Source: Arthrobacter stackebrandtii (GTDB lineage Bacteria; Actinomycetota; Actinomycetes; Actinomycetales; Micrococcaceae). From it: 64,000 nt of DNA. How positions within the stretch are numbered: the stretch's first letter is position 1; the number at the start of each line of letters is the position of its first letter. The stretch is from NCBI RefSeq assembly GCF_017876675.1, contig NZ_JAGIOI010000001.1, positions 2,232,001 through 2,296,000 on the forward strand, written 5' to 3'. Below are positions 1 through 8,249 of the stretch, piece by piece. The position numbers were made by a program, and so were the translations under genes. The notes beneath the pieces were generated by a model that worked only from the letters and a program-made list of their open reading frames with translations, was not told the DNA's origin and did not search any database.

Positions 1-7
1 CAATCAT
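1..7 (-). CDS. 5' edge of a divergent gene (cut by window)
   Basis: Only the first two codons of a minus-strand gene are visible. An ATG (positions 7 to 5) is preceded by a consensus Shine-Dalgarno AAGGAGG at positions 19 to 13 with a 5-nt spacer, which is what supports a real start here. Nothing can be said about the product. It is divergent from pta, so the region between them must hold both promoters. Confidence 0.55.
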
Positions 8-303
8 TGGGTCCTCCTTAAGATCGATCCGGCTGCTGCATGAACGGGCCTGTGCGGCCGCAGCGGGCGCCTGCTTGCACAGGACCTTTTCATGAGACCA
101 TGATTCGCCCACAGCTGTCAACGAAAAGTCCGCACGGCCTCTACTCGGGGGAGCCTTGCCGCAACCATCACCGGCAGCCCGGGCCGCCAACCGCCGTCGG
201 CCATGTCAATCAAAATCACACGTGATTAACGCCGCCAAAACGCCTCGAAGCCACCCCCGCGTGCTTGGATTGAGCCATACCTGCGAAAGGGAAGAAATTG
301 ACC
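8..303. promoter_or_regulatory. Divergent promoter region upstream of pta
   Basis: A stretch of 296 bases lies between the edge gene and pta. It carries a 14-bp palindrome, AATCAC-AC-GTGATT at 214-227, that could be a regulator site. A purine-rich ribosome binding site (GAAAGGGAAGAAA) lies just before the pta ATG. I see no convincing coding sequence, although short open frames run through it. Confidence 0.4.
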
Positions 304-2439
304 ATGTCCCGTGGAATTTATGTCAGCGCAACCACTCCCGGTTCCGGTAAAACGCTTGTGTCGCTGGGGCTGGCGGACGCCCTGCACAGGAGAGCAGACA
401 GGATCGGGTTCTTCCGCCCGATCACCTCGGCCGCGGATCCGGAGCAGGACCCCACGGTGGCCATGTTGCGCCGCATGTATGAGCTGGACCCGGAGGTGTG
501 CCGTGCCGGCATGACCACCACCGAGGCCCGCGCGCTGCTGGCCTCCGGCAAGCGCGAGGAAATTGATGCCCGCGCCGTGGAGATCTTCAGCGAAATCTCC
601 AAGCTGGTGGACGTGGTGATCGTGGAAGGCACCGAACTCACGGGCCAGGATGCCGCCGTTGAATTCGACCTCAACGCCCGCCTCGCCAACAACCTGGGCC
701 TGCCGGTGCTGGCCGTGGTGGGCGCCCGCGGCCTTGGCCCGGAGGAGATCGCAGACGCCGTGGACGTGGCCCGCAAGGAGCTCGCATCGGAGCACACCTC
801 GCTGCTGGCCATGATGGTCAACCGCGCCGATCCCGCAGCCATGGACACCATCACGGCCGCCATCCGCCCCGGCCAGCGCCAGCTGCCCGTCTACGTGATC
901 CCCGAGATCGCGGAGATCTCCCGGCCCACCGTGGGAGAGGTCGCCGCTGCCCTGAAGCTGCGCCAGATGGCCGGCAGCCCCGAGCTCGAGCGCGACGTCC
1001 ACGCCATCAAGGTGGCCGCCATGACCGTGGGCAACTTCCTGAGCCAGCTCAACTCCAGCGACCTCGTGATCGTCCCCGGCGACCGCGCCGACGTCATGGT
1101 TGCCACGCTCGCCTCGGCGTTTTCCCCGGAGTTCCCCGTCCCCAGCGGCATGGTCCTGACCGGCGGACTGGCCCCGGACCCGCATGTGCTGCCGTTCCTG
1201 GCCCACGCGCCCTTCCCTGTTTTTGCGCACGACGGCGACACCTTCAGTGCCGCTCAGGCGGTCAGTGAGGTGCGCAGCGAGATCCATACGGGCCAGCGGC
1301 GCAAGGTGGCCGCAGCCATGGGCGCCTGGGCCCGGAACGTGGACGAGGCGGAGCTGCTGGAGCGGCTCTCCCTGCCCCGGCCCGCCACCATGACCCCGCT
1401 GCGATTCCTGCACGAACTCATTGAACGGGCCCGCAGCGAACGCAAGCACATCGTGCTGCCGGAAGGCACTGACTCCCGTGTGCTTGCCGCGGCCGAGATC
1501 CTGCACCGCCGCGACGTCTGCGACCTGACCGTCCTGGGCGCCCCGGCCGCCGTCGAGGAACTGGCCGCATCCCACGGCATCGACCTGCGAGGAATCACCA
1601 TTGTGGATCCGGCCACCTCGCCGCTGCGCGAGTCATTTGCCGTGGAGTACCAGCGCCTGCGCGCCCACAAGGGCGTGGACCTCACCCGTGCCCGCGAGGT
1701 CATGCTGGACGGCTCCTACTTTGGCACCATGATGGTCCAGCTGGGCCACGTGGACGGCATGGTCTCCGGCGCCGCCCACACCACGGCCAACACGATCCGC
1801 CCGGCCCTGGAGTTTGTGAAGACCAAGCCCGGCGTCAAGATTGTCTCCTCCGTGTTCCTGATGCTGCTTGCCGACCGGGTCCTCGTGTACGGCGACTGCG
1901 CCGTCAACCCGGAGCCCAACGAGGATCAGCTGGCGGACATCGCGATCGCCTCCGCCGCAACCGCAGCCCAGTTTGGCGTGGAGCCGCGCATCGCCATGCT
2001 CTCCTATTCCACGGGCGGTTCCGGATCCGGCTCCGCAGTGGACGAGGTGCGCCGGGCCACGGAGATTGCCCGGGCCGCACGCCCCGACCTGGCCATTGAG
2101 GGCCCCATCCAGTACGACGCCGCCGTGGATGTCTCCATCGCCGCCTCCAAACTGCCCGCCTCGGATGTTGCCGGGCAGGCCACGGTGTTCATCTTCCCGG
2201 ACCTGAACACCGGCAACAACACGTACAAGGCGGTGCAGCAGTCCTCGGGTGCCGTCGCCGTCGGGCCCGTCCTGCAGGGCTTGAACAAGCCCATCAACGA
2301 CCTCTCCCGCGGCTGCACCGTGGAGGACATCGTCAACACCGTGGCCATCACCTCCATCCAGGCGCAGGCCCCGGCGGCTGAGCCCGCCGCGGGTCCGGCC
2401 GGTACCACCAGCGAAACCACCGAAGCGAAGGATTCCTAA
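304..2439 (+). CDS. pta: Phosphate acetyltransferase
   Basis: Converts acetyl-CoA plus phosphate to acetyl phosphate and CoA, the first step of the Pta-AckA acetate pathway in the cytoplasm. The 711-residue protein has the long-form layout: an N-terminal P-loop-like domain (TTPGSGKT at about 10-17), a middle DRTGG-type domain (about 200-330) and the C-terminal PTA/PTB catalytic domain (about 370 to 690). The ATG at 304 is preferred over the TTG at 298 because a GGGAAGAAA ribosome binding site precedes it. The stop overlaps the ackA start by one base (TAATG), so the two genes are translationally coupled. Confidence 0.96.
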   Translation: MSRGIYVSATTPGSGKTLVSLGLADALHRRADRIGFFRPITSAADPEQDPTVAMLRRMYELDPEVCRAGMTTTEARALLASGKREEIDARAVEIFSEISKLVDVVIVEGTELTGQDAAVEFDLNARLANNLGLPVLAVVGARGLGPEEIADAVDVARKELASEHTSLLAMMVNRADPAAMDTITAAIRPGQRQLPVYVIPEIAEISRPTVGEVAAALKLRQMAGSPELERDVHAIKVAAMTVGNFLSQLNSSDLVIVPGDRADVMVATLASAFSPEFPVPSGMVLTGGLAPDPHVLPFLAHAPFPVFAHDGDTFSAAQAVSEVRSEIHTGQRRKVAAAMGAWARNVDEAELLERLSLPRPATMTPLRFLHELIERARSERKHIVLPEGTDSRVLAAAEILHRRDVCDLTVLGAPAAVEELAASHGIDLRGITIVDPATSPLRESFAVEYQRLRAHKGVDLTRAREVMLDGSYFGTMMVQLGHVDGMVSGAAHTTANTIRPALEFVKTKPGVKIVSSVFLMLLADRVLVYGDCAVNPEPNEDQLADIAIASAATAAQFGVEPRIAMLSYSTGGSGSGSAVDEVRRATEIARAARPDLAIEGPIQYDAAVDVSIAASKLPASDVAGQATVFIFPDLNTGNNTYKAVQQSSGAVAVGPVLQGLNKPINDLSRGCTVEDIVNTVAITSIQAQAPAAEPAAGPAGTTSETTEAKDS

Positions 2440-3572
2440 TGCGCGTGCTCGTCATCAACTCCGGCTCTTCCTCCCTGAAGTACCAGGTGCGCGACACCGA
2501 CACGAACGAGGTGGCCGCCAGCGGGCTGATCGACCGCATCGGCGAGGGAGGCAGCGGGCCGGCCGACCATGGCGAGGCCATGGACCAGGTGGCGGCCGTG
2601 CTGGAAGGCGAGCTGGCTGCCCGGCCGCTGGACGCCGTCGGGCACCGCGTTGTGCACGGCGGGGAGCGTTTCAGTGAGCCGGTTCTGATCAACAACGAGA
2701 TCACGCGCGCCATCGAACGGCTCAACCCGCTCGCGCCGCTGCACAACCCGGCCAATGTGCTGGGCATCCGAGCCATCACGGCGAAGTGGCCGGACATGCC
2801 GCAGGTGGCTGTTTTTGACACGGCCTTCCACCGCACGCTGCCCGAGCACGCCTGGCGCTACGCGGTGCCGGATGCGCTGTACCGGCAGTACGGGATCCGC
2901 CGCTACGGCTTCCACGGGACCTCGCACGAATTCGTGACGGGGCGTGCCGCTGCGCTGCTGGACGTTCCGCTGGACGAGTTCAACGCCGTCATCTGCCACC
3001 TGGGCAACGGCGTCTCGCTCACCGCCATCGAGGGCGGCGCCAGCATCGACACCTCCATGGGGTTCACCCCGCTGGAGGGCCTGGTCATGGGCACCCGCAG
3101 CGGCGACATCGACCCGTCCATCCTGATCTTCCTGCAGCGCCAGGGCATGTCGGCCGACGACATCGACAAGCTCCTGAACCGCGAATCCGGGCTCAAGGGC
3201 CTCTACGGCGACAACGACATGCGCGCCATTGTCGACGCCGCTGCCGCCGGGGACGCCCGCGCGAAGCTTGCCCTGGACATCGCCTCGTACCGCCTGGCGA
3301 AATACATAGGCGGCTACCACGTGGCGGTTGGCGGGGCGCACGCACTCGTGTTCACGGCCGGGATTGGCGAGAATTCCGCGGACTTCCGTGCGCTGGTGGC
3401 CTCCCGCCTGGGGGCGCTGGGCGTGAAGCTCGACGGCGGGGCGAACCTCGTGCGCTCGTCCGCGCCGCGTGTGGTGAGCGCACCGGATTCGGCGATCCCC
3501 GTGCTCGTGGTTCCCACGGACGAAGAGCAGGCCATCGCGGAGGCGACTGCCGCCGTCGTGCGTGGCGCCTGA
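2439..3572 (+). CDS. ackA: Acetate kinase
   Basis: Converts acetyl phosphate plus ADP to acetate plus ATP, completing the Pta-AckA pathway. At 377 residues it is close to the family norm. ASKHA-fold signatures are visible: VINSGSSSLKYQV at the N-terminus, GFHGTSHEFV, a GNGVSLTAI segment with TRSGD downstream, and the C-terminal FTAGIGENS. It overlaps the pta stop codon by one base. Six bases after its stop lies the end of the convergent decarboxylase gene, so there is no room for a conventional terminator between them. Confidence 0.96.
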   Translation: MRVLVINSGSSSLKYQVRDTDTNEVAASGLIDRIGEGGSGPADHGEAMDQVAAVLEGELAARPLDAVGHRVVHGGERFSEPVLINNEITRAIERLNPLAPLHNPANVLGIRAITAKWPDMPQVAVFDTAFHRTLPEHAWRYAVPDALYRQYGIRRYGFHGTSHEFVTGRAAALLDVPLDEFNAVICHLGNGVSLTAIEGGASIDTSMGFTPLEGLVMGTRSGDIDPSILIFLQRQGMSADDIDKLLNRESGLKGLYGDNDMRAIVDAAAAGDARAKLALDIASYRLAKYIGGYHVAVGGAHALVFTAGIGENSADFRALVASRLGALGVKLDGGANLVRSSAPRVVSAPDSAIPVLVVPTDEEQAIAEATAAVVRGA

Positions 3573-3578
3573 GGGCCC

Positions 3579-5066
3579 TTAGCCTCCGAAGGCGGGCGGG
3601 GGTACCGCGACCGTGGCCAGGAGTTCGGTCAGCAGCCACGCGGCAATGTCGGCGGGCAGGGCCTCCACCAGGGCCAGGACCGGCGCCATGGCAGCGGGAA
3701 GCCCGCTGCCGGCCAGCCCGAGTCCGGCCAGGACGGTGCGGGCGGCCGCCGAATCCCTCTCACGCGGCCCGCTGCCCGCCAGCAGTGCGGCGAGTGGGGC
3801 GTTGGCGGCCAACAGCTGCTGCGGTTCAAGGCCGGGCACCCCGCGGACGGCTTCGGCGGCCCGGACCATGGCCCCGGTGAGTTCCGGCAGGCGCGATTCC
3901 GTCACCGGCGTGATGGTCAGGTGTGTGGTGCGGGGCAGGACCGACCCGTCCGCCTGCGTGAAGGCCGGCTGGAGCTGCGCCGTGAAGCCGTGGAGCTTCA
4001 GGTTGTCCGCCCAGTGGTGCGGATCGACCCGGCGGCCGGCCGGAACAGAGCCGTCAACCGCCACGGCAAGGAGCGGGCCCGTGGGCGTGCCCACCACGCG
4101 CAGGCCCTCGATGCCGGCCACAGTGCCCAGGACCGCCTCCGTGGAGCGGCGGCACGAGGCGGCCAGCTCCGCGAAACCGGAGGTGCCCAGCAGCTTGATG
4201 ATGGCCCATGCCGCAGCGAGGGGTGCCGCCGACTTGGAACCGAGCAGGGTGGGGTTGACCACGGGGTAGCCCGGCCAGGAGGTGGTGGCGAAGTATTGTG
4301 CCCGCTGACGGTCCCGCCCGCGCGTCAGCAGCACGGAGGCGCCCTTGGGTGCATAGCCATACTTGTGCAGGTCTGCGGAAATGCTGGTCACGCCGGACAC
4401 GCGCAGGTCCCACTCCGGCAGCCCTTCCCAGAACGGCAGCACGAGCCCGCCGATGCAGGCGTCCACGTGGCAGTCGATCCCGTGTTCCTGTGCGGCACGG
4501 GCCACCTCTGCCACTGGGTCAAGCACGGCGTGCGGGTAGGACGGCGCCGACACCACCACCAGCGCCACGTCCGGGCCCATCGCGGCAGCCAGGCCGGCAG
4601 CGTCTGCCCGCCCTGCGCCGTCGACCGGGACCAGATCCAGTGTGAGCCCAAAATAGTGGGCGGCCTTGTGGAACGCTGCGTGGACGGAGGCCGGTGCCAG
4701 CAGCCGCGGGGTGCCGGTTTTCCCGGCCCGGTGGAAGTTCTCCCGGGCCGTCTTGACCGCCAGCATGCAGCTTTCGGTGCCGCCGCTGGTCACGCTTCCG
4801 ACGACGTCGTCCCCGCCTCCCAGCAGGGTGCGCATGAAGCCGGTGACATCGCGCTCCATGGCGGCGATAGAGGTGAAGGTGGTGGGGTCAAGGCCGTTGA
4901 GCGGCTGCACGGCCGCCATGGCTGCCGCGGCCAGCTCGTCCACCGCGGCCACGCCCGAATCGTAGACGTAGGAGAGGACCCCGCCGCCGTGGGTGGGGGC
5001 GTCGGCCGAGCGCAGGGCGGCCAGTTCGCGGAGGATGTCCTCCGGCTCGGCGGCGAAGGGGATCAT
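3579..5066 (-). CDS. PLP-dependent decarboxylase/lyase (group II, S1P-lyase-like)
   Basis: A fold-type-I PLP enzyme of the group II decarboxylase/sphingosine-1-phosphate-lyase superfamily, 495 residues. SGGTES (about 94-99) and HVDACIGG (about 200-207) fit the cofactor pocket. The Schiff-base lysine is Lys235 in DLHKYGYAPKG, a sequence typical of S1P-lyase-like and glutamate/tyrosine decarboxylase-like proteins. The substrate cannot be read from the sequence. Its ATG overlaps the stop of the upstream symporter gene by 4 bases (ATGA), so the transporter may bring in its substrate or export its product; that link is inference. Confidence 0.85.
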   Translation of the reverse strand: MIPFAAEPEDILRELAALRSADAPTHGGGVLSYVYDSGVAAVDELAAAAMAAVQPLNGLDPTTFTSIAAMERDVTGFMRTLLGGGDDVVGSVTSGGTESCMLAVKTARENFHRAGKTGTPRLLAPASVHAAFHKAAHYFGLTLDLVPVDGAGRADAAGLAAAMGPDVALVVVSAPSYPHAVLDPVAEVARAAQEHGIDCHVDACIGGLVLPFWEGLPEWDLRVSGVTSISADLHKYGYAPKGASVLLTRGRDRQRAQYFATTSWPGYPVVNPTLLGSKSAAPLAAAWAIIKLLGTSGFAELAASCRRSTEAVLGTVAGIEGLRVVGTPTGPLLAVAVDGSVPAGRRVDPHHWADNLKLHGFTAQLQPAFTQADGSVLPRTTHLTITPVTESRLPELTGAMVRAAEAVRGVPGLEPQQLLAANAPLAALLAGSGPRERDSAAARTVLAGLGLAGSGLPAAMAPVLALVEALPADIAAWLLTELLATVAVPPPAFGG

Positions 5067-6457
5067 GAATTTCCTAGGTTGGGTGAGGTGGGGGTTGAGG
5101 CGCCGGCATCGATGTCGCCCTGGCGCAGCGGATAGCGGCGGAAGACCAGCAGGCTGGCAAGGATCAAAAGTGCGGGGACCAGGCTGAAGCTGAGGATGAT
5201 GCCGTTGACGGCGGCGGTGCCCTGGACCACGGTTTCCCCGGCCGTGGACTGGATGTAGCCGCTGGCGGCCAGCACCAGTGACAGGACGGTGCCGCCCAGG
5301 GCCATGCCCGTGGTTTCCCCTGCTGTCCAGACACCGCCGAAGACGCCGGCGGAGCCCTCGCCGTGGGTCTTGGCATCGTGGGTGATGACATCCGGCAGCA
5401 TGGCCATGGGCAGCGACTGCATGCCCGCATATCCGGCCCCGGCAAGTGCCACGGGAACGTAGATCCACGTGCCGGGCGAGGCCAGCATGCCCAGCAGCGC
5501 CAGGGCGGCGGCGCCAAACATGATGCTGGCGTAGTTGAACGCCCGCTCCTTGCCGATTCGGCCCGCCACGGACCGCCACACGGGGGCAAACACCAGCGCG
5601 GGCCCGATGAGCGCGATGAACAGGAAGGTCACGGCGGATTCGGAGTGCAGCACCCAGGTGGCCACATACTGCGCGCCGGCCAGCATGCCGCCGGTGGCAA
5701 GCCCCTGCAGGGCAAAGCACAGCAGCAGAACCCGGAACGCGTGGCTGCGCCTGAGTGCGCCGAGGCTGTCGCGGTAGTTGGCGCCGATGCCGCCGCGCTC
5801 GGCCGGGCGGACGGGCCCCCGCTCCGCCACGCTCGAGGTCAGGAGCATGGCGACGCCGATGACGAGGCCCGCCACGACCGCCATGAGCAGGTAGCCGAGG
5901 GCTTCGTTCTCCCCGCCCAGCCCGCGCAGGGCCGGGCCGCCCGCACCAAACAGCAGGATGGCCAGGGCCAGCACCAGGACACGGACGGACAGCAGCCGCG
6001 TGCGCTGGTCGTAGCTGGCCGTGAGCTCTGCCGGCAGCGCAATGTAGGGGACTTGGAACAGGCTGAACGCGGTGGCCGTGGCCATGAACGCCACCAGGAC
6101 CCAGACGCCCGCCCAGCCGGGGCCCATGCCGGCCGGCACGGCGAACGTCAGGATGAAGAAGAGCGGCAGCAATGTCCCGCCCAGGACCATGAAGCGGCGC
6201 CGGGAACCCGTCGCCGCGAGCGAGTGGTCCGACCGGGCGCCGATGACCGGGTCAATCACCACGTCCCACACCTTGGCCGCCGTGACCAGCAGTCCCGCGG
6301 CGATGGCCGCGATCCCCAGCGTGTCCGTCATGTAATAGATGAGGACCAGCCCCGGAAGGGTGGCGAAGCCGCCGGTGCCGAGGGAGCCGAGTGCGTATCG
6401 GGCAACGGTCCGGGCCGGCAGCGGTGCCCCGGCTGGTGCCTGTTCTGGCGTGGTCAT
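5063..6457 (-). CDS. GPH-type MFS symporter
   Basis: A membrane transporter of about 464 residues with roughly 12 hydrophobic segments, resembling the glycoside-pentoside-hexuronide:cation symporter (MelB-like) branch of the MFS. The N-terminal part around DTLGIAAIAAG...DVVIDPVIGARSD is characteristic of this group. The start at 6457 (MTTPEQ) is chosen over far-upstream ATGs because a TACACT -10 box lies 7 nt before it, as in other leaderless genes here. It is co-transcribed with the PLP decarboxylase. The substrate is unknown; a sugar or an amine/amino acid derivative is possible. Confidence 0.85.
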   Translation of the reverse strand: MTTPEQAPAGAPLPARTVARYALGSLGTGGFATLPGLVLIYYMTDTLGIAAIAAGLLVTAAKVWDVVIDPVIGARSDHSLAATGSRRRFMVLGGTLLPLFFILTFAVPAGMGPGWAGVWVLVAFMATATAFSLFQVPYIALPAELTASYDQRTRLLSVRVLVLALAILLFGAGGPALRGLGGENEALGYLLMAVVAGLVIGVAMLLTSSVAERGPVRPAERGGIGANYRDSLGALRRSHAFRVLLLCFALQGLATGGMLAGAQYVATWVLHSESAVTFLFIALIGPALVFAPVWRSVAGRIGKERAFNYASIMFGAAALALLGMLASPGTWIYVPVALAGAGYAGMQSLPMAMLPDVITHDAKTHGEGSAGVFGGVWTAGETTGMALGGTVLSLVLAASGYIQSTAGETVVQGTAAVNGIILSFSLVPALLILASLLVFRRYPLRQGDIDAGASTPTSPNLGNS

Positions 6458-6464
6458 AACCAGA

Positions 6465-6470
6465 AGTGTA
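6465..6470 (-). promoter_or_regulatory. -10 box TACACT, leaderless promoter of the symporter gene
   Basis: On the minus strand TACACT is followed by 7 nt and then the ATG at 6457. This spacing puts the transcription start at or next to the start codon. Confidence 0.55.
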
Positions 6471-6540
6471 CGCAACCATCGGTGGGCTGCGTCACTTGTT
6501 TCGCGCGCCGGGCACACAGCCTTGCCGGCCGCCGTCCTTC

Positions 6541-6614
6541 GGGACTTCCCCCATGCCTTGCGGCCCTGTTTACCGTGCGTCTTCCATTGGGACTTCCCCC
6601 ATGACTTGCTGCCC
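6541..6614 (+). repeat. Two-copy 26-bp direct repeat
   Basis: GGGACTTCCCCCATG followed by nCTTGCnGCCC occurs at 6541-6566 and again at 6589-6614, with two mismatches over 26 bases and a 48-bp period. It lies between the divergent symporter and GNAT promoters. No open frame of convincing quality uses it. Function unknown. Confidence 0.7.
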
Positions 6615-6686
6615 ACGCTCCGGTCCCAAGCCTGACGGTGCCCGGCCTGGGGAAGGTGCGCTCCGCCGTCGTGCCGGACACGTGCC

Positions 6687-6716
6687 TTGCTGCCCCAAAA
6701 TCGATGGGCGTAGGCT
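6687..6716 (+). promoter_or_regulatory. Leaderless promoter of the GNAT gene
   Basis: TTGCTG (6687-6692) and TAGGCT (6711-6716) are separated by 18 bp, and TAGGCT is followed by 6 nt and the ATG at 6723. The same -10 box and 6-nt gap precede the sulfite reductase gene at the end of the window. Confidence 0.65.
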
Positions 6717-6722
6717 CAGGGC

Positions 6723-7385
6723 ATGATTGAAATTCCGTATCCTCTGGCCACGGAGCGGCTGGTGCTGCGCCGCTTCTCCACGGATGACCTCGACGCGTAC
6801 TACGACTACCAGCGCCTGCCGGAGACGGCCCGCTACCTTTACGGGGAGGCGCGCAGCTACGCGCAGTGCATGCAGCGGATCGGGAACTACGTTCAGAGCA
6901 AGTTTGAGGGGCCGGGCGACTGGGCGACGTTCGTGATTGAGCGCAAGGGGCAGCCAGGGCTGATCGGCGAAATCGCGCTGAAGTGGAATTCGGGCGGGAA
7001 ACCGGAAAATGGGGCCGGCCAAGGCGTGCTGGCCGACGGCGGCGCTAGGGACGACGGGACGGAGGACGGCGCGCCGGAACGCTTCGGGGAGCTCGGCTGG
7101 ACCCTTGCCCCGGAGGCGCAGGGTTACGGCTACGCCACCGAATCGGCCCGTGCCGTGCTCGATTTGGCGCTGGGGTCCTGGGGCTTCCACCGGGTTGAGG
7201 CCCGGCTGGATGCGCGAAACACGGCCTCGGCCGCCATTTGCGAACGCCTCGGCATGCAGCGCGAAGGCGTGCTCCGCGACAACATGTACCTCAAGGGCGA
7301 GTGGACGTCGGAGGCGGTCTACGCCACGGTCCGCGACCCCCTTCCCGTCTCATCCAAGATGGACCGTGAAAAGGGCGAGGGCTAG
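6723..7385 (+). CDS. GNAT acetyltransferase, RimJ/RimL type
   Basis: A 220-residue N-acetyltransferase of the RimJ/RimL (Acetyltransf_3) branch, which uses acetyl-CoA to modify protein N-termini or small molecules. Family features include the opening PLATERLVLRRF, the acetyl-CoA loop region LAPEAQGYGYATESARAVL, and ARNTASAAICERLGMQREG near the end. A Gly/Asp-rich stretch of about 30 residues (roughly 97-126) sits between strands and is longer than usual for the fold, probably an exposed loop. Monocistronic with its own leaderless promoter. The substrate is not predictable. Confidence 0.85.
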   Translation: MIEIPYPLATERLVLRRFSTDDLDAYYDYQRLPETARYLYGEARSYAQCMQRIGNYVQSKFEGPGDWATFVIERKGQPGLIGEIALKWNSGGKPENGAGQGVLADGGARDDGTEDGAPERFGELGWTLAPEAQGYGYATESARAVLDLALGSWGFHRVEARLDARNTASAAICERLGMQREGVLRDNMYLKGEWTSEAVYATVRDPLPVSSKMDREKGEG

Positions 7386-7391
7386 GGGCGC

Positions 7392-7446
7392 GGTCCGATT
7401 GTAGTGAGAGAACTTCAGCAGGGGGTCGTCTCACTACAGCCGGACC
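7392..7446. repeat. Inverted repeat with TGTAGTGAGA core
   Basis: GGTCCGATTGTAGTGAGA (from 7392) and its inverted partner TCTCACTACAGCCGGACC (7429-7446) match over 18 bases with two mismatches, around an 18-nt loop. It starts 6 bases after the GNAT stop codon, so it could act as a terminator. Direct-oriented copies of the same core recur at 9966 and 9998, on the other side of the sigma-factor patch. The copies look like ends of a mobile element or members of an intergenic repeat family. Confidence 0.75.
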
Positions 7447-7633
7447 AAAACCTCGAGTCCAATCGCAATATTCAGCCCGTCCACTTGCTTCCTGCCCAGG
7501 GCGTGGGGCCCGTATGGAGAACGCTGACTGGGACATGGGTGGCTTCTGATTCGTCCGGCGTCATTGCTTGGTGGACTGACGGATAGGTTCTGCATCCTTT
7601 TGTGGGGTGGGTGAAACCTTTTGGACCTTCGCG

Positions 7634-7639
7634 GACAAT
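7634..7639 (+). promoter_or_regulatory. Putative promoter of the ECF sigma gene
   Basis: GACAAT is followed by 7 nt and the ATG at 7647, the leaderless layout seen elsewhere in the window. Alternatively the TGAAACC at 7612-7618 could be an ECF-type -35 element used for autoregulation. The sequence does not decide between these. Confidence 0.35.
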
Positions 7640-7646
7640 ACAGTGC

Positions 7647-8249
7647 ATGGGGAACATTCAACTCGACGACACCGAGCTGTGGTCGCGCAGTCTCAAGGGT
7701 GATGGTGACGCTTTTGGCCTGCTCTTTGACCGACATCACGGCAGGATCTTCCGTCATGCCTACCGGCTGATTCCAATCAGCCATGACGTCGAAGACGTGG
7801 TGGCGTTGGCGTTCCTTGAGCTTTGGCGGCGTAAAGAGAAAGTCAGGCTGGTTGACAGTTCGATTTTGCCCTGGCTACTAGTCACGACAACGAATGTTTC
7901 CCGTAATGCCCGACGCGCAGCGTTCCGGTACCGCAAGCTGCTCAATTCCCTGCCCCGGGCGGACGATGCGCCGGACCCTTTGGATGAGGTTCTTTCTCGT
8001 CACCCTTTGGACGCTGTAGATCACGAACTGGCGGCCGCATTGCGTGGCCTTGGGGCCATAGACCGGCAGCTGGTCTCGTTGGTGGTCTTGGAAGGTTATC
8101 CGATTTCCGCGGCCGCAACTGTTCTTGGCCTCACTCCGTCGGCCGCGAAAACCCGGATGTTCCGGGTTCGTGAGCGCCTGAAGGCCGTGATGGGGCGACC
8201 AAACAAGATTATTGCCGCCAATGAGATGACGAACGGAGTACAGCCATGA
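7647..8249 (+). CDS. ECF-type RNA polymerase sigma factor
   Basis: A 200-residue sigma-70 family factor of the extracytoplasmic function group. Region 2 is visible at about residues 20-85 (GLLFDRHHGRIFRHAYRLI, then DVEDVVALAFLELW). Region 4 lies near the C-terminus (IDRQLVSLVVLEGYPIS, then AAATVLGLTPSAAKTRMFRVRERL), a helix-turn-helix that would read the -35 element. The ATG at 7647 is chosen because it begins right at region 1/2 and has promoter-like sequence before it. The stop overlaps the next gene by 4 bases (ATGA), marking that gene as its likely regulator. GC content is clearly lower than in the neighbouring metabolic genes. Confidence 0.9.
   Translation: MGNIQLDDTELWSRSLKGDGDAFGLLFDRHHGRIFRHAYRLIPISHDVEDVVALAFLELWRRKEKVRLVDSSILPWLLVTTTNVSRNARRAAFRYRKLLNSLPRADDAPDPLDEVLSRHPLDAVDHELAAALRGLGAIDRQLVSLVVLEGYPISAAATVLGLTPSAAKTRMFRVRERLKAVMGRPNKIIAANEMTNGVQP

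Noticed and set aside
226-1575. Long minus-strand open frame across pta (449 codons)
   Set aside because: It is the GC-driven shadow of pta; its protein is Gly/His/Arg-rich low-complexity sequence with no family signature.
7404-7586. 60-codon plus-strand frame after the GNAT gene
   Set aside because: It runs through the inverted repeat, has no ribosome binding site and shows no recognisable sequence.
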